From Stromatinia cepivora (lineage: Eukaryota > Ascomycota > Leotiomycetes > Helotiales > Sclerotiniaceae): a stretch of DNA of 64,000 nt. Position 1 is the first letter of the stretch. The number at the start of each line of letters is the position of its first letter. The notes beneath the pieces are model-generated. The model made no database searches. It saw only the letters and a program-made list of their open reading frames with translations, and was not told the origin of the DNA. The DNA lies in contig RCTD01000016.1 of the NCBI GenBank assembly GCA_014898415.1, positions 806,001 through 870,000 of the forward strand, written 5' to 3'. The position numbers and the translations under genes were made by a program. This document shows, in pieces, positions 1 to 12,199 of this stretch.

Positions 1-756
1 CGACACCACAGGCTGATGTGTCGAGTCCTCTTCCACATCATAGTATAAGATAATCTCCCGCAGTTCGAGGCCACGAACCCCATAAGCATCAACGATGCGG
101 AAAATGTTGTACCAATCGACCTCCTCGGGAACAGATCGACTGGAATTGCAATTGATAAGGGGCTGTATGTTGAATGCGAGAGAACTCATCATATCCTTCG
201 CGGGTATCTTCATGAAGAAGTCCTCATAAACTCGGTCATTCCAACTGAACGACTTTAGGCATAAAGTATCGGCCTTGAAATTGCACCATATCCTCGGCTG
301 GGTCCCGATACTGAACCTGGGGTTGGTGAGCTTCTCTCCAAAGAAGAGACTATAATATTTCAAAGCCTCCTTTCGCGATTCTTTGCTCGCATAGAAGACA
401 TTGGGATGAGGCGTATTTGATGCGCAGATGTATCCGTCTCTTCTTTGGTAAGGGGGAAGATCACCTGGTTTATAAGATGGGTGGAGTTCAATGCTGATAT
501 TTCGCTGCTGCTCACATGCCATGCCCCAAATCAGTATTCTGAGTTCCGTAGGAAGCTTTCCAAAACAAGTGAAGGTGGTTGGCGCAATGCCCAATTTGTT
601 ATTTCTGGTCCCGTGATCAGAATCTTTGGAAAGTTGCTCAAATGATAATGCCGGAGATGGTGGTGGATGTGAAAGGCTTCCCAAACTACAGCTTTCGATT
701 TGATAATCCCATTCGGCGACAAAGACAGGCCCTAACTGTGCGTGTTCGATGTGCAT
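1..756 (-). CDS. 2EXR-domain protein, C-terminus beyond the left edge
   Basis: An open frame of 252 codons starts with ATG at 756 and runs without a stop to the window edge, with no intron needed. Around residues 66-78 it has the 2EXR signature (FGKLPTELRILIW), followed by the block PNVFYASKESRKEALKYY and then FKADTLCLKSF, the usual order in this fungal family. 2EXR proteins are a large, expanded and functionally uncharacterised group in Pezizomycotina, so the role is unknown. The first ~60 residues are low in similarity to anything I recognise, so the true start could be further downstream. Family call is firm, function is not. Confidence 0.78.
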   Translation of the reverse strand, partial: MHIEHAQLGPVFVAEWDYQIESCSLGSLSHPPPSPALSFEQLSKDSDHGTRNNKLGIAPTTFTCFGKLPTELRILIWGMACEQQRNISIELHPSYKPGDLPPYQRRDGYICASNTPHPNVFYASKESRKEALKYYSLFFGEKLTNPRFSIGTQPRIWCNFKADTLCLKSFSWNDRVYEDFFMKIPAKDMMSSLAFNIQPLINCNSSRSVPEEVDWYNIFRIVDAYGVRGLELREIILYYDVEEDSTHQPVVS

Positions 757-3251
757 GGTTTTGTATACTGATTTGGTATCCCTCTAAAGACACGAGAATT
801 TCTGTGACAGTGTATCTATCTCTGCGGCCGAGGCCAAGCCCAAGGTTGTATGTCGGTACCGATAGATGTCTTTTCGTGAAGATGCCAATAACAAGAGTCA
901 GAATGCGGGGTATCCTTAGAGAAAGTAGCTCGAGTCAAAGAACTGTACTACTATATCAACAACTAAATCCTGTGTAAAGGCTAGTAAAGCTACAGATAGC
1001 AGGTCATAAGTATGAAGAGTCTCCTGAAAACATTTGGGGGAAGCCAACCTTTTGACTTGAACAAATAACCCCGCTCTACAACTATTAGTAGCAGCCCATA
1101 ATCTATACCGGTACCGGGTAGTCATCCCATCATACTCCGACTTGCGAGGTGGGGTTTGTCCGCTCCTAGGGCGGAGTGCCAAGTGTATTTTGTGCATTAA
1201 CCAGGAAGCTACTGACCGTAGATCATTACAACAATATTGATGTTCCTAGCTAACTTCGATGACCGTACATAGAAAAATTGAAACTGATAGCATGAATATT
1301 TTCCCTCATTTCCAGAATTTTGAAATGCAATCATCAATTGTGGTTAGAGGGAAAGGTATTCGCATGATTTTGGTTAGTCTAGCGTAGAAACTTTCCAATG
1401 TCGGTGAAAGCGGAGGCCGACACCACCGACTTCTCAACTCAAACCAATCACAAATCATAGAAAATCCATTAGCCATATATCTAACCCCATATTTAAAACA
1501 CTCCTAGAAAACTCCCATCATCATCATCATTCTTGTCTACCTGGTCACAATTCGCAAGATAAGTCGAAAACGTTCCTCCCAACTTTAACCCCTATCTCCT
1601 AACACTCTCCACCCAACACAGAACAGAACTTCTTCCTCCAAGGCCGCTCTCCAATACACAGCTTGCAAGCTTTCGGAGGCTTTCCATTCATAGAATATTG
1701 TATTCCGAAACCGAAAACAAAAGACAAACTCTTCTCCCATCTAAAAACAGGTTCGAAATCGTCTTATCAGCCTGTAGACGACACGACGTTGTGCCCCAGG
1801 AAATGTGTAAATGCATTTCAAAATTATGATATCACCAAGTGATAGCTCAATTCATGCGATCAAGATCTGACCGCCAGACCGACTCCGGCTTAGGTTGCGA
1901 TATTATTATGGAACGCCCCGATCGTCTTATTTCCATCTGAAAGCAAGATGAAACGTTGTACAAATGTCGTTTCTAGACCTTGATTCGGTGTCGTAAACTC
2001 AAGTGGCATCGCATGAGGCACCGTCCTTGTGATATCGCTTTCCCTGGGACGTTCGGAAAAATGAGATAAATGTCTGGAATCTGCGGAAGTATGCCCTACT
2101 CCTCGTTACACCGGCCTTTTTTCTTGCCTCCGACATAACCGCAATATTATTTATATCCAAATGCAGATTTGGAAGCAAGTGGTGAGGTGCGATTAGAAAC
2201 ATCTGCATTAAGAAAATAACGTGCAGGCGCCGAAGAAGCAAATGTAAGTCTGCTATAACTAGTAATCGGTAAAGTAGAAACAGCTCTGGTATATTATACC
2301 ATCCTATGATTTCCGCATCCAGAAATTAATTAACCTACGCACAATTGAGGCAGACGTAAATTGTTGGGAAAGTGGGAGTCGGTTTTATTGCTATGGATCT
2401 CGCGTCCTCCTGAGGCCATTCAGAACAACCACTCGCTTTCTATAACCTATTACTACGCATCCTTGCATGACCGTCATAACTAGTATAGTAAACTTTTACG
2501 AACAAATTCGACTATGAATCTGATTAATATACAGCATAAAACGGACGCAAAAGTTGATGTCAGACGTGCATGGCTTTTCCAAATCTCGATCTTGCCTCGT
2601 CTCAAATTCCCATGCAGTAAAACTGGTCAATGGCAAAACGGTTTTCGAGTTTGAAGGGGCTCGAGCCCAGTTCTCCCTGTAAAAACGGAGAGTGTTACGA
2701 ATATCAGAGGAAACATGACAAATTTAGATTACTTATATTTCCAATGATTGAAATTGATGAGACTGTGGCTGTTTGGTGCATACACAGCAGACATGATTCC
2801 CCGCGATATCGTATCATGGCTTGGCATAGCTGGCTTGTGACAGAACCAAGGCGTCTTATCGCGTTGACAACCCCACATATCGCGTCTGACAGATATTTAG
2901 TTTTGTAGATAGCGGATTTTGAATCAAGTTGATTTGTTCCTTTGGAAAGCCCCTATCGAACCTCGGCGACGCAAGGCGACGCAAGGCGACATAAACCTCT
3001 CCCCAAATTATTGAGCGAAGAAGTGAGAATAGATAATGTCTGATTTGTGCGGCACCATTGATCACTTGAGTGTTGTGGTGCAATGTATCACGAACAGTGA
3101 CTTACTGGTCGCAGACTTCATGGATTTGATGGAAGGTACATATATGCCGTGAAGCAATCATTTTATCATATCAACACTGTAGACCTTTGTTTGTGGCCGA
3201 AAACATTTTATTCTTCTCGAAGCATCGAAGAAGAATCAAAGTTTAAGAGAA
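757..3251. other. Intergenic, no supported gene
   Basis: I find no convincing reading frame here; the short ORFs lack protein-like composition. Positions about 1440-1740 are C/T-rich and AC-rich and resemble a fungal promoter and 5' leader, but no coding frame follows. The remainder is ordinary mixed sequence. Confidence 0.5.
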
Positions 3252-4935
3252 TCACAAGGTAGGGGCTTCGAAGCATTCTCTTCGCAGCTTCATGAACGCA
3301 GCTTGCTTGTGTGGGAAGGTAATTTCGCGCTCCTTTACGAAACCAGCTTCTTGCAAATGTGAGATAAACCTGTGGATAAGTTAGAGGAAAGGATTGTGAC
3401 AGATGCGTTAAATACCTCTCATTATCCACTCTAGGCTCAAGCACAAAAGAATCAGTCCTGTAATCCTGTACCAGAGCCCAGTGTGCCAAAGCAGTGATCC
3501 AGCATTGAACCCTATGCTTCCCTCGATATTCGTCCTCGCCAACCAAAACATGGACACCACGATCGAATTCTCCGATATTATCGCCTACATGCTTCCCAAG
3601 GATGTCTTCTTTCGCCCAATATAGTTCAAAGTATCCAAAGGGCTTTCCATCCCAAAGGCCAATCACGGGAAACGAATGATTAGAAGCCAGATTGTCTTTG
3701 AGAAATTTTTCCTGTGTAGCAATTGGACCAGAGCAGCCCCAAAATTTATCGACGCGAGGAACATTCATCCAACGATTCAAAAGCTGGAGGTCTGTCATCT
3801 CAGCCGTATCTTTTGCTTGTTGTGTAGCAGTACTAGAATGTGCAGTTTGCGAATTTGCGGACAAACACGCTCCAATAGAGGAGAGTGATGAGTTTGTGGC
3901 ATGGTGTCGAAAAGGCGCCAAGCTTGACGTTGGGCCATTATATATTACAGGCTTGGGGGACAAGGACGCAACTCTGAAAGACAGATATTGCCCCAGACTA
4001 GGGATGTAACGTGTATAGAATGTTTCTCCTTGGCGGGGTGGCTTGGGACGCAGGGGGTGACGCATACCTGACGTATTTGTATATTGTAATGGAGGTGGTG
4101 GGTAATATGTCGGTAGATGACTTCCTGATGAGAAAGGGCCAATGGACACTGGTGACCATAGTCCTGAAAACGACTCGGTAGAATCCCTCTTATTACCGGT
4201 AGACTGATTGCTAGTCGTACCAGGAACGGGGGAACACGGCCGGCTGCCCTGCGGGGAAGCTAGAGATGTATTTGGACTGAAGGTGAAGAGGAACAACCTT
4301 GCCGACAATTGCCAAAATGCTCTTCTTGAAGTGAACATGTCTGACCAACCCTCAGGTGTATTCTCATCTATCGCCAAACCAACTGTTGAATGTTCCGATG
4401 TAATCAAACCCATTCTATCAAGCTTCTGTATCAGGTTCCGACCCCGTAGCACGCCCTCCCTTCTAATATGTATGCGCCAATCTGCCTTTGGCTTTCCAGC
4501 ATCGGGTGTATTTTTCGAAGCGGCCGTGGTAATATATGGTGATGGTTCTGGTTGATGAAAATACCAGTATAATGTTGCCCAGAGCATCATTGCGATCTCC
4601 CGGGTGGGGCTGATAGGAGCTTTGAAATCGTTGCTCGAGGGGTTCGAGATGGAAGAAATAAAGAGACTGTCATTGCGTAAAGTTGGGAGTCTGAATGGAT
4701 GCATGTGTCGATGTAGTTCAGTTGACGCGCTTGGGAGCTCTGTAGCTACGGAACCACTGTTAGAAGGGTGTTCATCCGAATAATCTTCGGTCTGGATGAT
4801 AACAGTCCAGCCAGCAGGGAAAATGCTCGTGTGTGTATTCAACTCGTTCGCCTTGAAAAAGAAGCCGCCAAAAACAGGATTAACTGTGACATGGTAGCCA
4901 TTTGGCAAATGCACAATGGTGCTGGTAGAAACCAT
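3252..4935 (-). CDS. Siderophore N-acyltransferase, SidF/SidL type
   Basis: The coding sequence is complement(join(3252..3369,3416..4935)), 545 residues. The 46-bp intron (3370-3415) has GT..AG ends, and splicing replaces an unrelated tail with a conserved one (ISHLQEAGF, then FPHKQAAFM), ending at TGA 3252-3254. The C-terminal ~180 residues match the MbtK/IucB-like acyltransferase domain: FGYFELYWAKEDILG, then DRGVHVLVGE and the VDNER block. The N-terminus (LPNGYHVTVNPVFGGFFFK) matches fungal SidF/SidL. Family knowledge: SidL acetylates and SidF anhydromevalonylates N5-hydroxyornithine for ferricrocin or fusarinine siderophores. The sequence alone does not let me choose between them. The middle (~190-360) is Ser/Pro-rich. 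No hydroxylase or NRPS lies nearby, so it is not in a visible siderophore cluster. Confidence 0.87.
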
Positions 4936-7625
4936 CTCTTCTGACTATGATACACAGTCAATCGTCCCGACTAGAAGAATTCCCTGGTTGCTATAATGTG
5001 CTTTTACCTATGTATTTTGTAGTGATGAGTAAGTGAGCATGGCGGGCAGCACGAGATGGGGGGGGTAGGTAAGGTAGTTGGTAATGCGAGCTGCTTGAGT
5101 GGAACGATGAAAGGGACCACCAAGTACTTTTCAAAATGCCTTAGTGACATTTAGATCACTAGAAGATATTTCTTTGTATCGTGTGTATATTGTGCTAAGA
5201 TTAAGCATCCCTGCTTAGCTTGGTCGAATTTACCAAATCAAATGGTAAACACCAATTAGATCGTTTTTTACTGGGGAAATTCTGAGAACTCTTTCCGAAT
5301 TTTCTACCGAGATCTCAGGCATCAGATGATTAATCCATCGACGAGCGAATCAAAACAGTTCCGAGCTTACTCCGAACCCTAACCCATATGCACCTTAAAT
5401 TAAGCATCCCTGCTTAGCTTGGTCGAATTTACTAAATCAATACGGTATATTATGTATTGCGATGTTTTTCTATTTCCTCCACTTCTTCCTGGAAATATTT
5501 GGACATATCTGACTTATAACTGGATTGAACTTAATGAATTTCATATAGTCAAATGATGATTCGATGTTTTAGTTGGGTTGAACACACACTGGATCACCTA
5601 TGTCCTTCGGTAGGTACTATTATGAGTAATAATGCGGAAAAAATTATCATGCCAAAATAAGTCATATCTGATATTTGATAACTCGAGTATACAGATGCAG
5701 AAGATCATGTATTGCGTATTGCGAAAATCTAAAGGTCTAGAATCCCGAATCCTAGAATTCTAGAATTTTGACTTTGATTAATGTATTATGGAATACCAGT
5801 CAATACAAGTAAGTAAGTACAACCTCTGATCACAACACAGACATGCATCAAAAATTAGCTATATAGTCATCTAGTCAGTTATATCTAAATGATGATGAGT
5901 TCTAGCTTCTTTTTGTTGAGTACCATATACGTCATATTATGAATATTTCGATCTCTATTCTAGCATCGCCTAAGTGAGGAAGGAGTACATAATCCCCGCC
6001 TTACGACAGTTCTGCATCCCTTTATGTTTCCAACAGCGAGTCAAGCTCGATTCAGCTCATCCCACCGTCGCCACGATCGTTTTCCCCCAACATTTTCGTA
6101 CTACTGAGGCAAATGCTTCTCAACTGGGTTGCGTAACATGCAAAACCCAGAAGGGTTACTGTTTGTTGGTGCATACCAAAAGGGTGGGTTCGAGGTAACA
6201 TCTCTGACGATATATAGGCCGTATTGCTCCAAGATCTACATGGATATTATTAATCAAATATGGCAGAATGATAGCGGTGTACCATCGCCCTTTTCACTGG
6301 TACCTTCAGTATATAGAAAGCTACCTTGATTGCTAATTAGTTATAGCGATTAAATCTTTGTATATATATCTGTACTGATATCATCTTTAAAAATCCCCCC
6401 AAAAATGTTAAAAGTTTTGATTATTAATTTATTTCTTAGGTCATTAATTATATTCCATTACTTTCGATATCTTTCGAATTAGACAACACTAGCACGATTA
6501 TCCCCCTTGAACTAATGAGTTCGACATGTGTGGCGACGCTGATTCACTGAATGATTGGACATGTCCAGCTTAGGTTAGAAAAGAGGTTTTCTGTGTATCC
6601 AAAGTGGTCTGTAACGCCCTAAGTTCCCAATTACACTCCGTATGAAGCATCCCGTCGGGCCAGTGGCAGAGCCTACTCATTAGGCATGTAAGACTCGGGA
6701 CAGGACCGGCATCCCGTTTCTTTCTGTCGTTTCCTTGCCGGACGTTTCCTCCCGGCAGCTCCTTATCAGATCGGAGATCAGATGTATTACCTTGTCCATC
6801 CTAGTCGAAGAAAAGCCGCTCCCAGCTTATCGTCTTACCAAGGCATGACCAAAAGTGGTAACACCTGCTGTTATTATTGAAGGTGGTATTACTCGACTAC
6901 GACTAGACGACTAGCTGCAGGAAATTATATTTGTAAAAATTTCCAGGGTGTTGAGTTTCTTGTCTCTCCCCACCGGAAGGACTAACCTCTAGGGCGTGGT
7001 ACCGTCACTTGCTCTGCTGCACAACTGCCGCCCATAGCGATGTTTAAAGTTTTATAACATTATTCCCACGGAAATGCAAGGACTTTTGTATAATTGAGGA
7101 TTATTGGGGATATTCTGACTTGAATTCGGCGTCGGAAGCCTCTCCGACTCCAGTATTGTCCCGAACTTGCAGATGGAGCGGCACGCGTTTCCGGCCAATC
7201 CTAATCCTCAAGCTCGTACATTACTTGACTAGGGTTTGCTCACTTTTACCATGGAAGCTTGAAAATCATTGGTGAAAACATGCCATCACTTGTAACTTGT
7301 TCCCAACCATTATTTGTGACCCCAGCCATATGCATCTTTTTGTCCTTATGTTGAATGTGAACAAGCGGTTCAATGAGAAACTAGACGCCGATGATATGCA
7401 TTGGGAGGTGCGGGCTTCCCAGACTCGAAGTTGGCACCGGCCAATCTTCTTTAGAATCTTGTAGATCTCTAACTCACCACCCTTGTTATACGCAAAGCCC
7501 TGCGGGCAACGCGGCTACCTATAGTTCTATCATGGCCTCGTAAGCTTCGCTATGAGCATTGCGTTTCTCTCCATCCAGACTGCACCTCTAGTCTTTCAAA
7601 AAGCGGATATTCGACAAGCCTCATC
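4936..7625. other. Intergenic between divergently placed genes
   Basis: It contains the promoter sides of the siderophore acyltransferase (left) and the gene at 7626 (right). Apart from the 40-bp direct repeat listed separately, I see no coding frame or transposon. 5450-6480 is AT-rich; 6600-7600 is closer to genic composition. Confidence 0.5.
5201..5439. repeat. 40-bp direct repeat pair containing a small palindrome
   Basis: Positions 5201-5240 and 5400-5439 are identical except for one C/T difference. Each copy begins with the palindrome TAAGCA-TCCC-TGCTTA. The copies flank 159 bp of unrelated sequence. This could be the trace of a small mobile element or of a local duplication. Confidence 0.75.
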
Positions 7626-8675
7626 ATGTCTACACCCGACCTAGGCCCTTTGGCAATGAGTCAGACGAAAGATGATCTCGTCAAGCATCTAAACATTAAT
7701 GCGGAGACTTATACCCTGATGGCGGTAAGTATCCATCCATTTCGACCAAACCCCCGTTAACCCACCATGCCTTTACCACATTGAGAACCTTATTCAATAA
7801 AGTGCTTACTTATCTTGGCCGACATTCAGAAAGAGACAGATACGGTCTATAGGTGGCTTATTTCGGAGAAATCCCACCTCAAGAATAACTGCAAAGGGAA
7901 ACCTCCGTACGATTGGAGCGATATTGTAGAGAGATCGAAAGATGAAGCGATGAGACTGATAGTACAAAATGGTACCGATCAGACGGCATACTACTGGAGC
8001 TTGGCCAGGCCGACTTCCGACTGCCCAAATTGGATCGCAAGATGGTTCTTATACCACAAATTCCGCTATAGAGATGGGAGGAACCGAAACATCAAGGCGG
8101 ATAGTCGGGATGCCGTCCCTTACAATTCCGCCACTTCCTCGCACCACCATCACCATAATCACCGAACTTCGCACCATTCATACCATACACAGCGTAGACA
8201 AGCGCACGAAGTCGAGGAACACTACAGTCACTCTTCGTACTATTCAGGTGTATCCATAAATGCAGGTATGTATGATTTATTCTCTCCCGCGACCATTCAC
8301 ACAAGCAGAAAGAAAGAGGTGATGTCTGTGTGAAACGTATGCACGCCGCAACTCTTGCATAAAAGACCCTTTACACATGAAGTTTTGGCATTAGTCAAAT
8401 AAGCTAAACCAGGTTTTGGGTGCTCCTTTCTAACTGCCGGCAGGCAATGGCCAGGGGTATGACTATTCTCCCACCGGTATGTTATCCTCTCTCGTTCTCC
8501 ACTCTTTTCCGGCGTACTAACGTTTCCTTTAGAACCTAGTTCGTCTACTGGTGAATACGCCACTTACTCATCGAGCCAAACATATGCATCATCGCCGTCT
8601 TACGTGACGTACACATCGTCGATCGCTCGAGAGAACGGACAGGCTAAGCCCTATGATCCAGTTAGGGATCTTTAG
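7626..8675 (+). CDS. Unrecognised His-rich protein, four exons
   Basis: The model is join(7626..7724,7830..8265,8444..8476,8533..8675), 236 residues. All introns have GT..AG ends (GTAAGT, GTATGT and GTATGT donors), the phases agree throughout, and the last intron carries a good branch site (GTACTAACG) just before the acceptor. Exon 2 encodes a compact region with SKDEAMRLIVQNGTDQTAYY and CPNWIARWFLYHKFRYRD, followed by a His-rich stretch (SSHHHHHNHRTSHHSYH). The C-terminus is Ser/Tyr-rich and ends DPVRDL. I do not recognise the family. No signal peptide or membrane segment is visible. The exon structure and open frame argue strongly that it is a real gene. The 33-bp third exon is the least certain part. 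Confidence 0.7.
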
Positions 8676-10239
8676 TATAGCCTAGAGTACGGGACGGGGG
8701 CTGCAAGTTGGCATATATAGTGCATATGAAGTTACGATCTGACGAGTTCTTTTTGTTACGATGGGGTGTCATTCAACGCATGGACGCAAGGAATGCTAGG
8801 GTGGAACTGTTACGATCATCATTGCAACATCGGGTCTTGTTCGGTTTTTGGAAGGTCTTTGGGTCAATGTTTACAATAGGAGCTTTATTCATTTCTGTAT
8901 TGAGGATGCAGGTAAACGAGTGTTCTTTGGATCATAATTTGAGCTTTAAAAGTGTTTTAATATCATAATACCAAATGCCATCTCAAAAATACTTCTCTTC
9001 CGTAATTTGCATGTACCTAATGTGGACTGCGTGAGCTGGCCAGAAGTCTAACCCGACGATTATACATTTCACAGTCTAGCAACTAGTACTGCATGATCTG
9101 CGAGCAAAATTGCGGCATCTGGCCCAAAAAAACAAGAAAATTTGGACGGCGCTACTGCTGCATTTTGGGCCGATGTTGTCATTGAGGAGTGCTCTAGATT
9201 TCTAGGCTTATATATAGCTTGATGGGTTAAGAGGTCGCACGACCTCACGCAATTTAATGATCAGGTTAAAGTTATCAAGTAAACATTATGTATCAGTCAA
9301 TGGGACATCTGAGGCTGAAATAAGTAGGAGTTGAGTATGGCCGTCGAAGTAACCAGCTCCACACATCTGATTGGAAACGAACAGGCTATATCTTCCATAA
9401 TACCGAAGCCATTATATTATACTACTAAATTCTGAGCTTCTCAAGCTGCTTTCGTATTTTATACAACCCCTGGTCACACAGTTTCGAGCTAACCCCCCCT
9501 TTAATTTCCTCATATGCGATCAAAGTTACTCATGCACGACGCGATTATCCGAGCCATTAGTATGAGCTCTACCCAATGTTTCGGTAACTTTTCTTGGGCG
9601 GAGTAGCACCGCTGTGCGGCGTGGCCAGTAGTAAGGCGGTGAGCCACACGCAGTGATGGGAGTGGTATATATACGGCGTAATTCCTATACCCCCACTGTA
9701 GTGAGGCGTATTGCATTTTCGATATGTACTGGAGTGTGTAATATTGAACTTTATATTGCTGGTATTATTAAGTTTCATATCGAATGTCATATATCATTAG
9801 TAATATACGGAAATTCTGGAATTCGATATATTCCTTCTAAATTTTGACTATTATCAACCACATTCCATTGAAACCTATCGAATTCAATGATTTATATTGA
9901 AATATATACGTACTGCAATACTACAATTTAAACGTATTGGTGTAATTTCAAATGCTTCAATATCAGCCACCATAATATTGATTCACACTCCGTTCTCCCA
10001 CGCTTTACAGAATTATGTCGAGCGAGGTTCTTTAGCGGTAGTGTGATCCTTTCTTTTGTATTGTTACGATAGCCAATCTTCGCGCTATCCAGGGTGTCTC
10101 CTTGTAAAAACTCGCATATAGTGGTCTTTGTGTCTTCAGATCCAATCAGAATTATTAAAGCAAGTGGATCTTATAAAAATTTGACAATGGAAAGTCGCTG
10201 AAAACGCTGAAGAGGCTTCTAGATCACTGTGCCTAGCTG
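8676..10239. other. Intergenic
   Basis: The first few hundred bases are probably the 3' UTR of the upstream gene. Near 9112-9180 there is a short imperfect inverted repeat around GGCCCAAAA / TTTTGGGCC. Nothing else is supported. Confidence 0.45.
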
Positions 10240-10720
10240 GATTCATAAGTTATTCTAGGGGTTCACTTTGTCATAGATATTGAGTTTCATATATAAGGTC
10301 TGCCCGGTGACAGTGGGGTATACAGTCTGTATGGTTCCCATAGGTCTCATATGCAGTGTAAGCCGAGCCCCAAGGAACGATGTGCAGGCTATGATGGACC
10401 TGAGATTCCAATAGGCTTAGCAGCCCATTGATTCTTGATATTTGGGAATGATACATGCACACAATCTTGGTTATTGAAACCATATCCCAATCTTCAAGGA
10501 AGGATGGAGACGGAGGCTTTGAAATCTGATTCTACCAGTGGCTTGAACGGTGCGAAGACCCTGTTTTGGCCCTGCATGCTTATTTCATCTGCCCGGTAAG
10601 ACACAGAAACTTGAATGGTTGGACCTCCTTGGCGAAACTCAACGTTTCTGGCACTTATCTACCGAAGAGCCTCTTCTATCATGAAGAGAAATACACATTT
10701 AACTATATAGAAAACGCGTA
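10240..10720 (-). pseudogene. Relic of an unknown gene with C-to-T nonsense codons
   Basis: One minus-strand frame reads as protein across ~480 bp (blocks such as RNVEFRQGGPTIQVSVSYRA and FNNQDCVHVSFPNIKNQW). It is interrupted in the same frame by TAG at 10659-10661, TGA at 10494-10496, TAG at 10389-10391 and TGA at 10347-10349. Each is one C-to-T step from CAG or CGA. I do not recognise the family. The composition is much more protein-like than in the other frames, but no homology search was possible, so the call rests on frame quality. Confidence 0.5.
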
Positions 10721-11961
10721 ATTTAAAGTTGAGTTAATTGCGAGACCAGCGCCTCGGTCGATGTGTTAGAGCAATTTTCAGGCACCATTCTACGGTGGCG
10801 GGCGCCTGGGGTGATATGGAGCTGTAACCCGACGAGTCTTTCTCGTCTGACAGGCAAGTACCCAGGCCCTTGCTATTCCAAAATTGGTGATCACAAGCAT
10901 TGAGACCTACTTATACAGGATAGAAGCCACTATGCTTTTATGCAACTTTACAGATCTTGCCGCACCGACTTGCCCATGGTATGGGTGCCAGTGATGCTAC
11001 CGAATTTAGCGTTCAATATGAAATGTGTGTGGTGTTTAGCAATTTATAAGGAAAAAAGAACATAGAGATTTACAGAACGCTCCTGAAATGATACACTAGT
11101 GTTATCTCAAACTTATTTTATAACACTATTTTTTTCCTTCAAATATTCTCCTAATAGAGCTATGAATTCATAGGAGGTGGCAAGCGAGGGCATGCTTATT
11201 ATGAGGTCGTACGATAACAACAAGACTAAGGTAGAGTACAAAATCATAAGGCATCAGTATACTTGTAGTAAGAACCAAATGAATGGTTCTTAGGCTCGAC
11301 ATATGCTCTTTCTTCCATGTAAAAAAATTGATGGGCTCCACTGCATACTAATAAAGAAGTTACTTTTCATTGGAAATCAACGTCAAATCAACGAAATATT
11401 ATTTTCAATTAAAAATTTGAATCAACTGATTGCTCGATTCCAATAATTGCTCACATGAAATTTTCAAAATATTGAACATATTCTCAATAATCCCTATGAT
11501 ATTGAAATGAAGGTTTGGTGGTGTAGCTATATCACCATCGAAATCTCGGTACACTATCCAACTCCAGGTGGCGAGTGCACTGCTGCCAGCAGAAAGTATG
11601 CAAATCTGAACGCTAATAAGAAACCATTTTATTATCTTACAGCTTACCAGCTTTCTCCGCGGATATCGAAAGTTCAAGCCCCCCAATCACAAACCCCATC
11701 CCCTGTAAGGCTGAAATCCAACTTGATCCCGGTGATCTTTAGCAGAATAATAAGCATTTCGAGACCTCGGCGCCAAGAATGTTTGATACCACTAAACCAC
11801 GTAAAGTGACTGCTCAAGCACGATTACACATATGGTCTGTTAAAAGTGCCGCCAGTCATATATAGCGGAAATTACGAAAGTCATGCACAAGACGGTAAAC
11901 TACAAAAGGAATAATCAGGTTTTCTTAGCTCCTGAGTTTCATACTTTCTGGGCAGCACGAG
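10721..11961. other. Intergenic
   Basis: No supported gene. The 93- and 100-codon ORFs at 11405-11809 overlap on opposite strands and neither has convincing composition. Confidence 0.4.
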
Positions 11962-11963
11962 TA

Positions 11964-12199
11964 CCGTAAAAACTCACCTACAAGAATACACACTAAACCC
12001 TTTTGAAAAAGGATCGACAGTGGGTTAGGGTTCGGAATGTTCAATTCCAATGCTCAATCTCATATCGGAATATCTGAAATTCCGATATCAATTGACCTAT
12101 AAAATACTTGGAATCTCAGATTTACTCATCAATTTTGCCCACTGTCGATCTCTCTTTTAAAAGGGTTCAGTGTGTATTCTTATTGTTGAGTTTTTACGG
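11964..12199. mobile_element. 236-bp MITE with ~60-bp terminal inverted repeats and TA target duplication
   Basis: The ends CCGTAAAAACTC and GAGTTTTTACGG are exact inverses and are flanked by TA at 11962-11963 and 12200-12201. The inverted repeats continue inward with few mismatches through AGAATACACACT, AACCCTTTT and GATCGACAGTGGG to about 12025 on the left and 12139 on the right. There is no coding capacity. A TA duplication with terminal repeats of this length fits a non-autonomous Tc1/mariner or pogo-type element; the family is inferred. Confidence 0.88.

Noticed and set aside
2630..2908. A 92-codon ORF in the left intergenic region
   Set aside because: Non-ATG start chances, no domain, no intron sites, and no support from neighbours; not distinguishable from chance.
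6763..6771. TTATCAGAT, matching the SreA/iron GATA consensus, 1.8 kb upstream of the siderophore acyltransferase
   Set aside because: Too far from the start codon, nearer another gene, and a second hit occurs at 47704 with no iron gene nearby. About one hit is expected by chance in 64 kb, so there is no evidence of iron control here.
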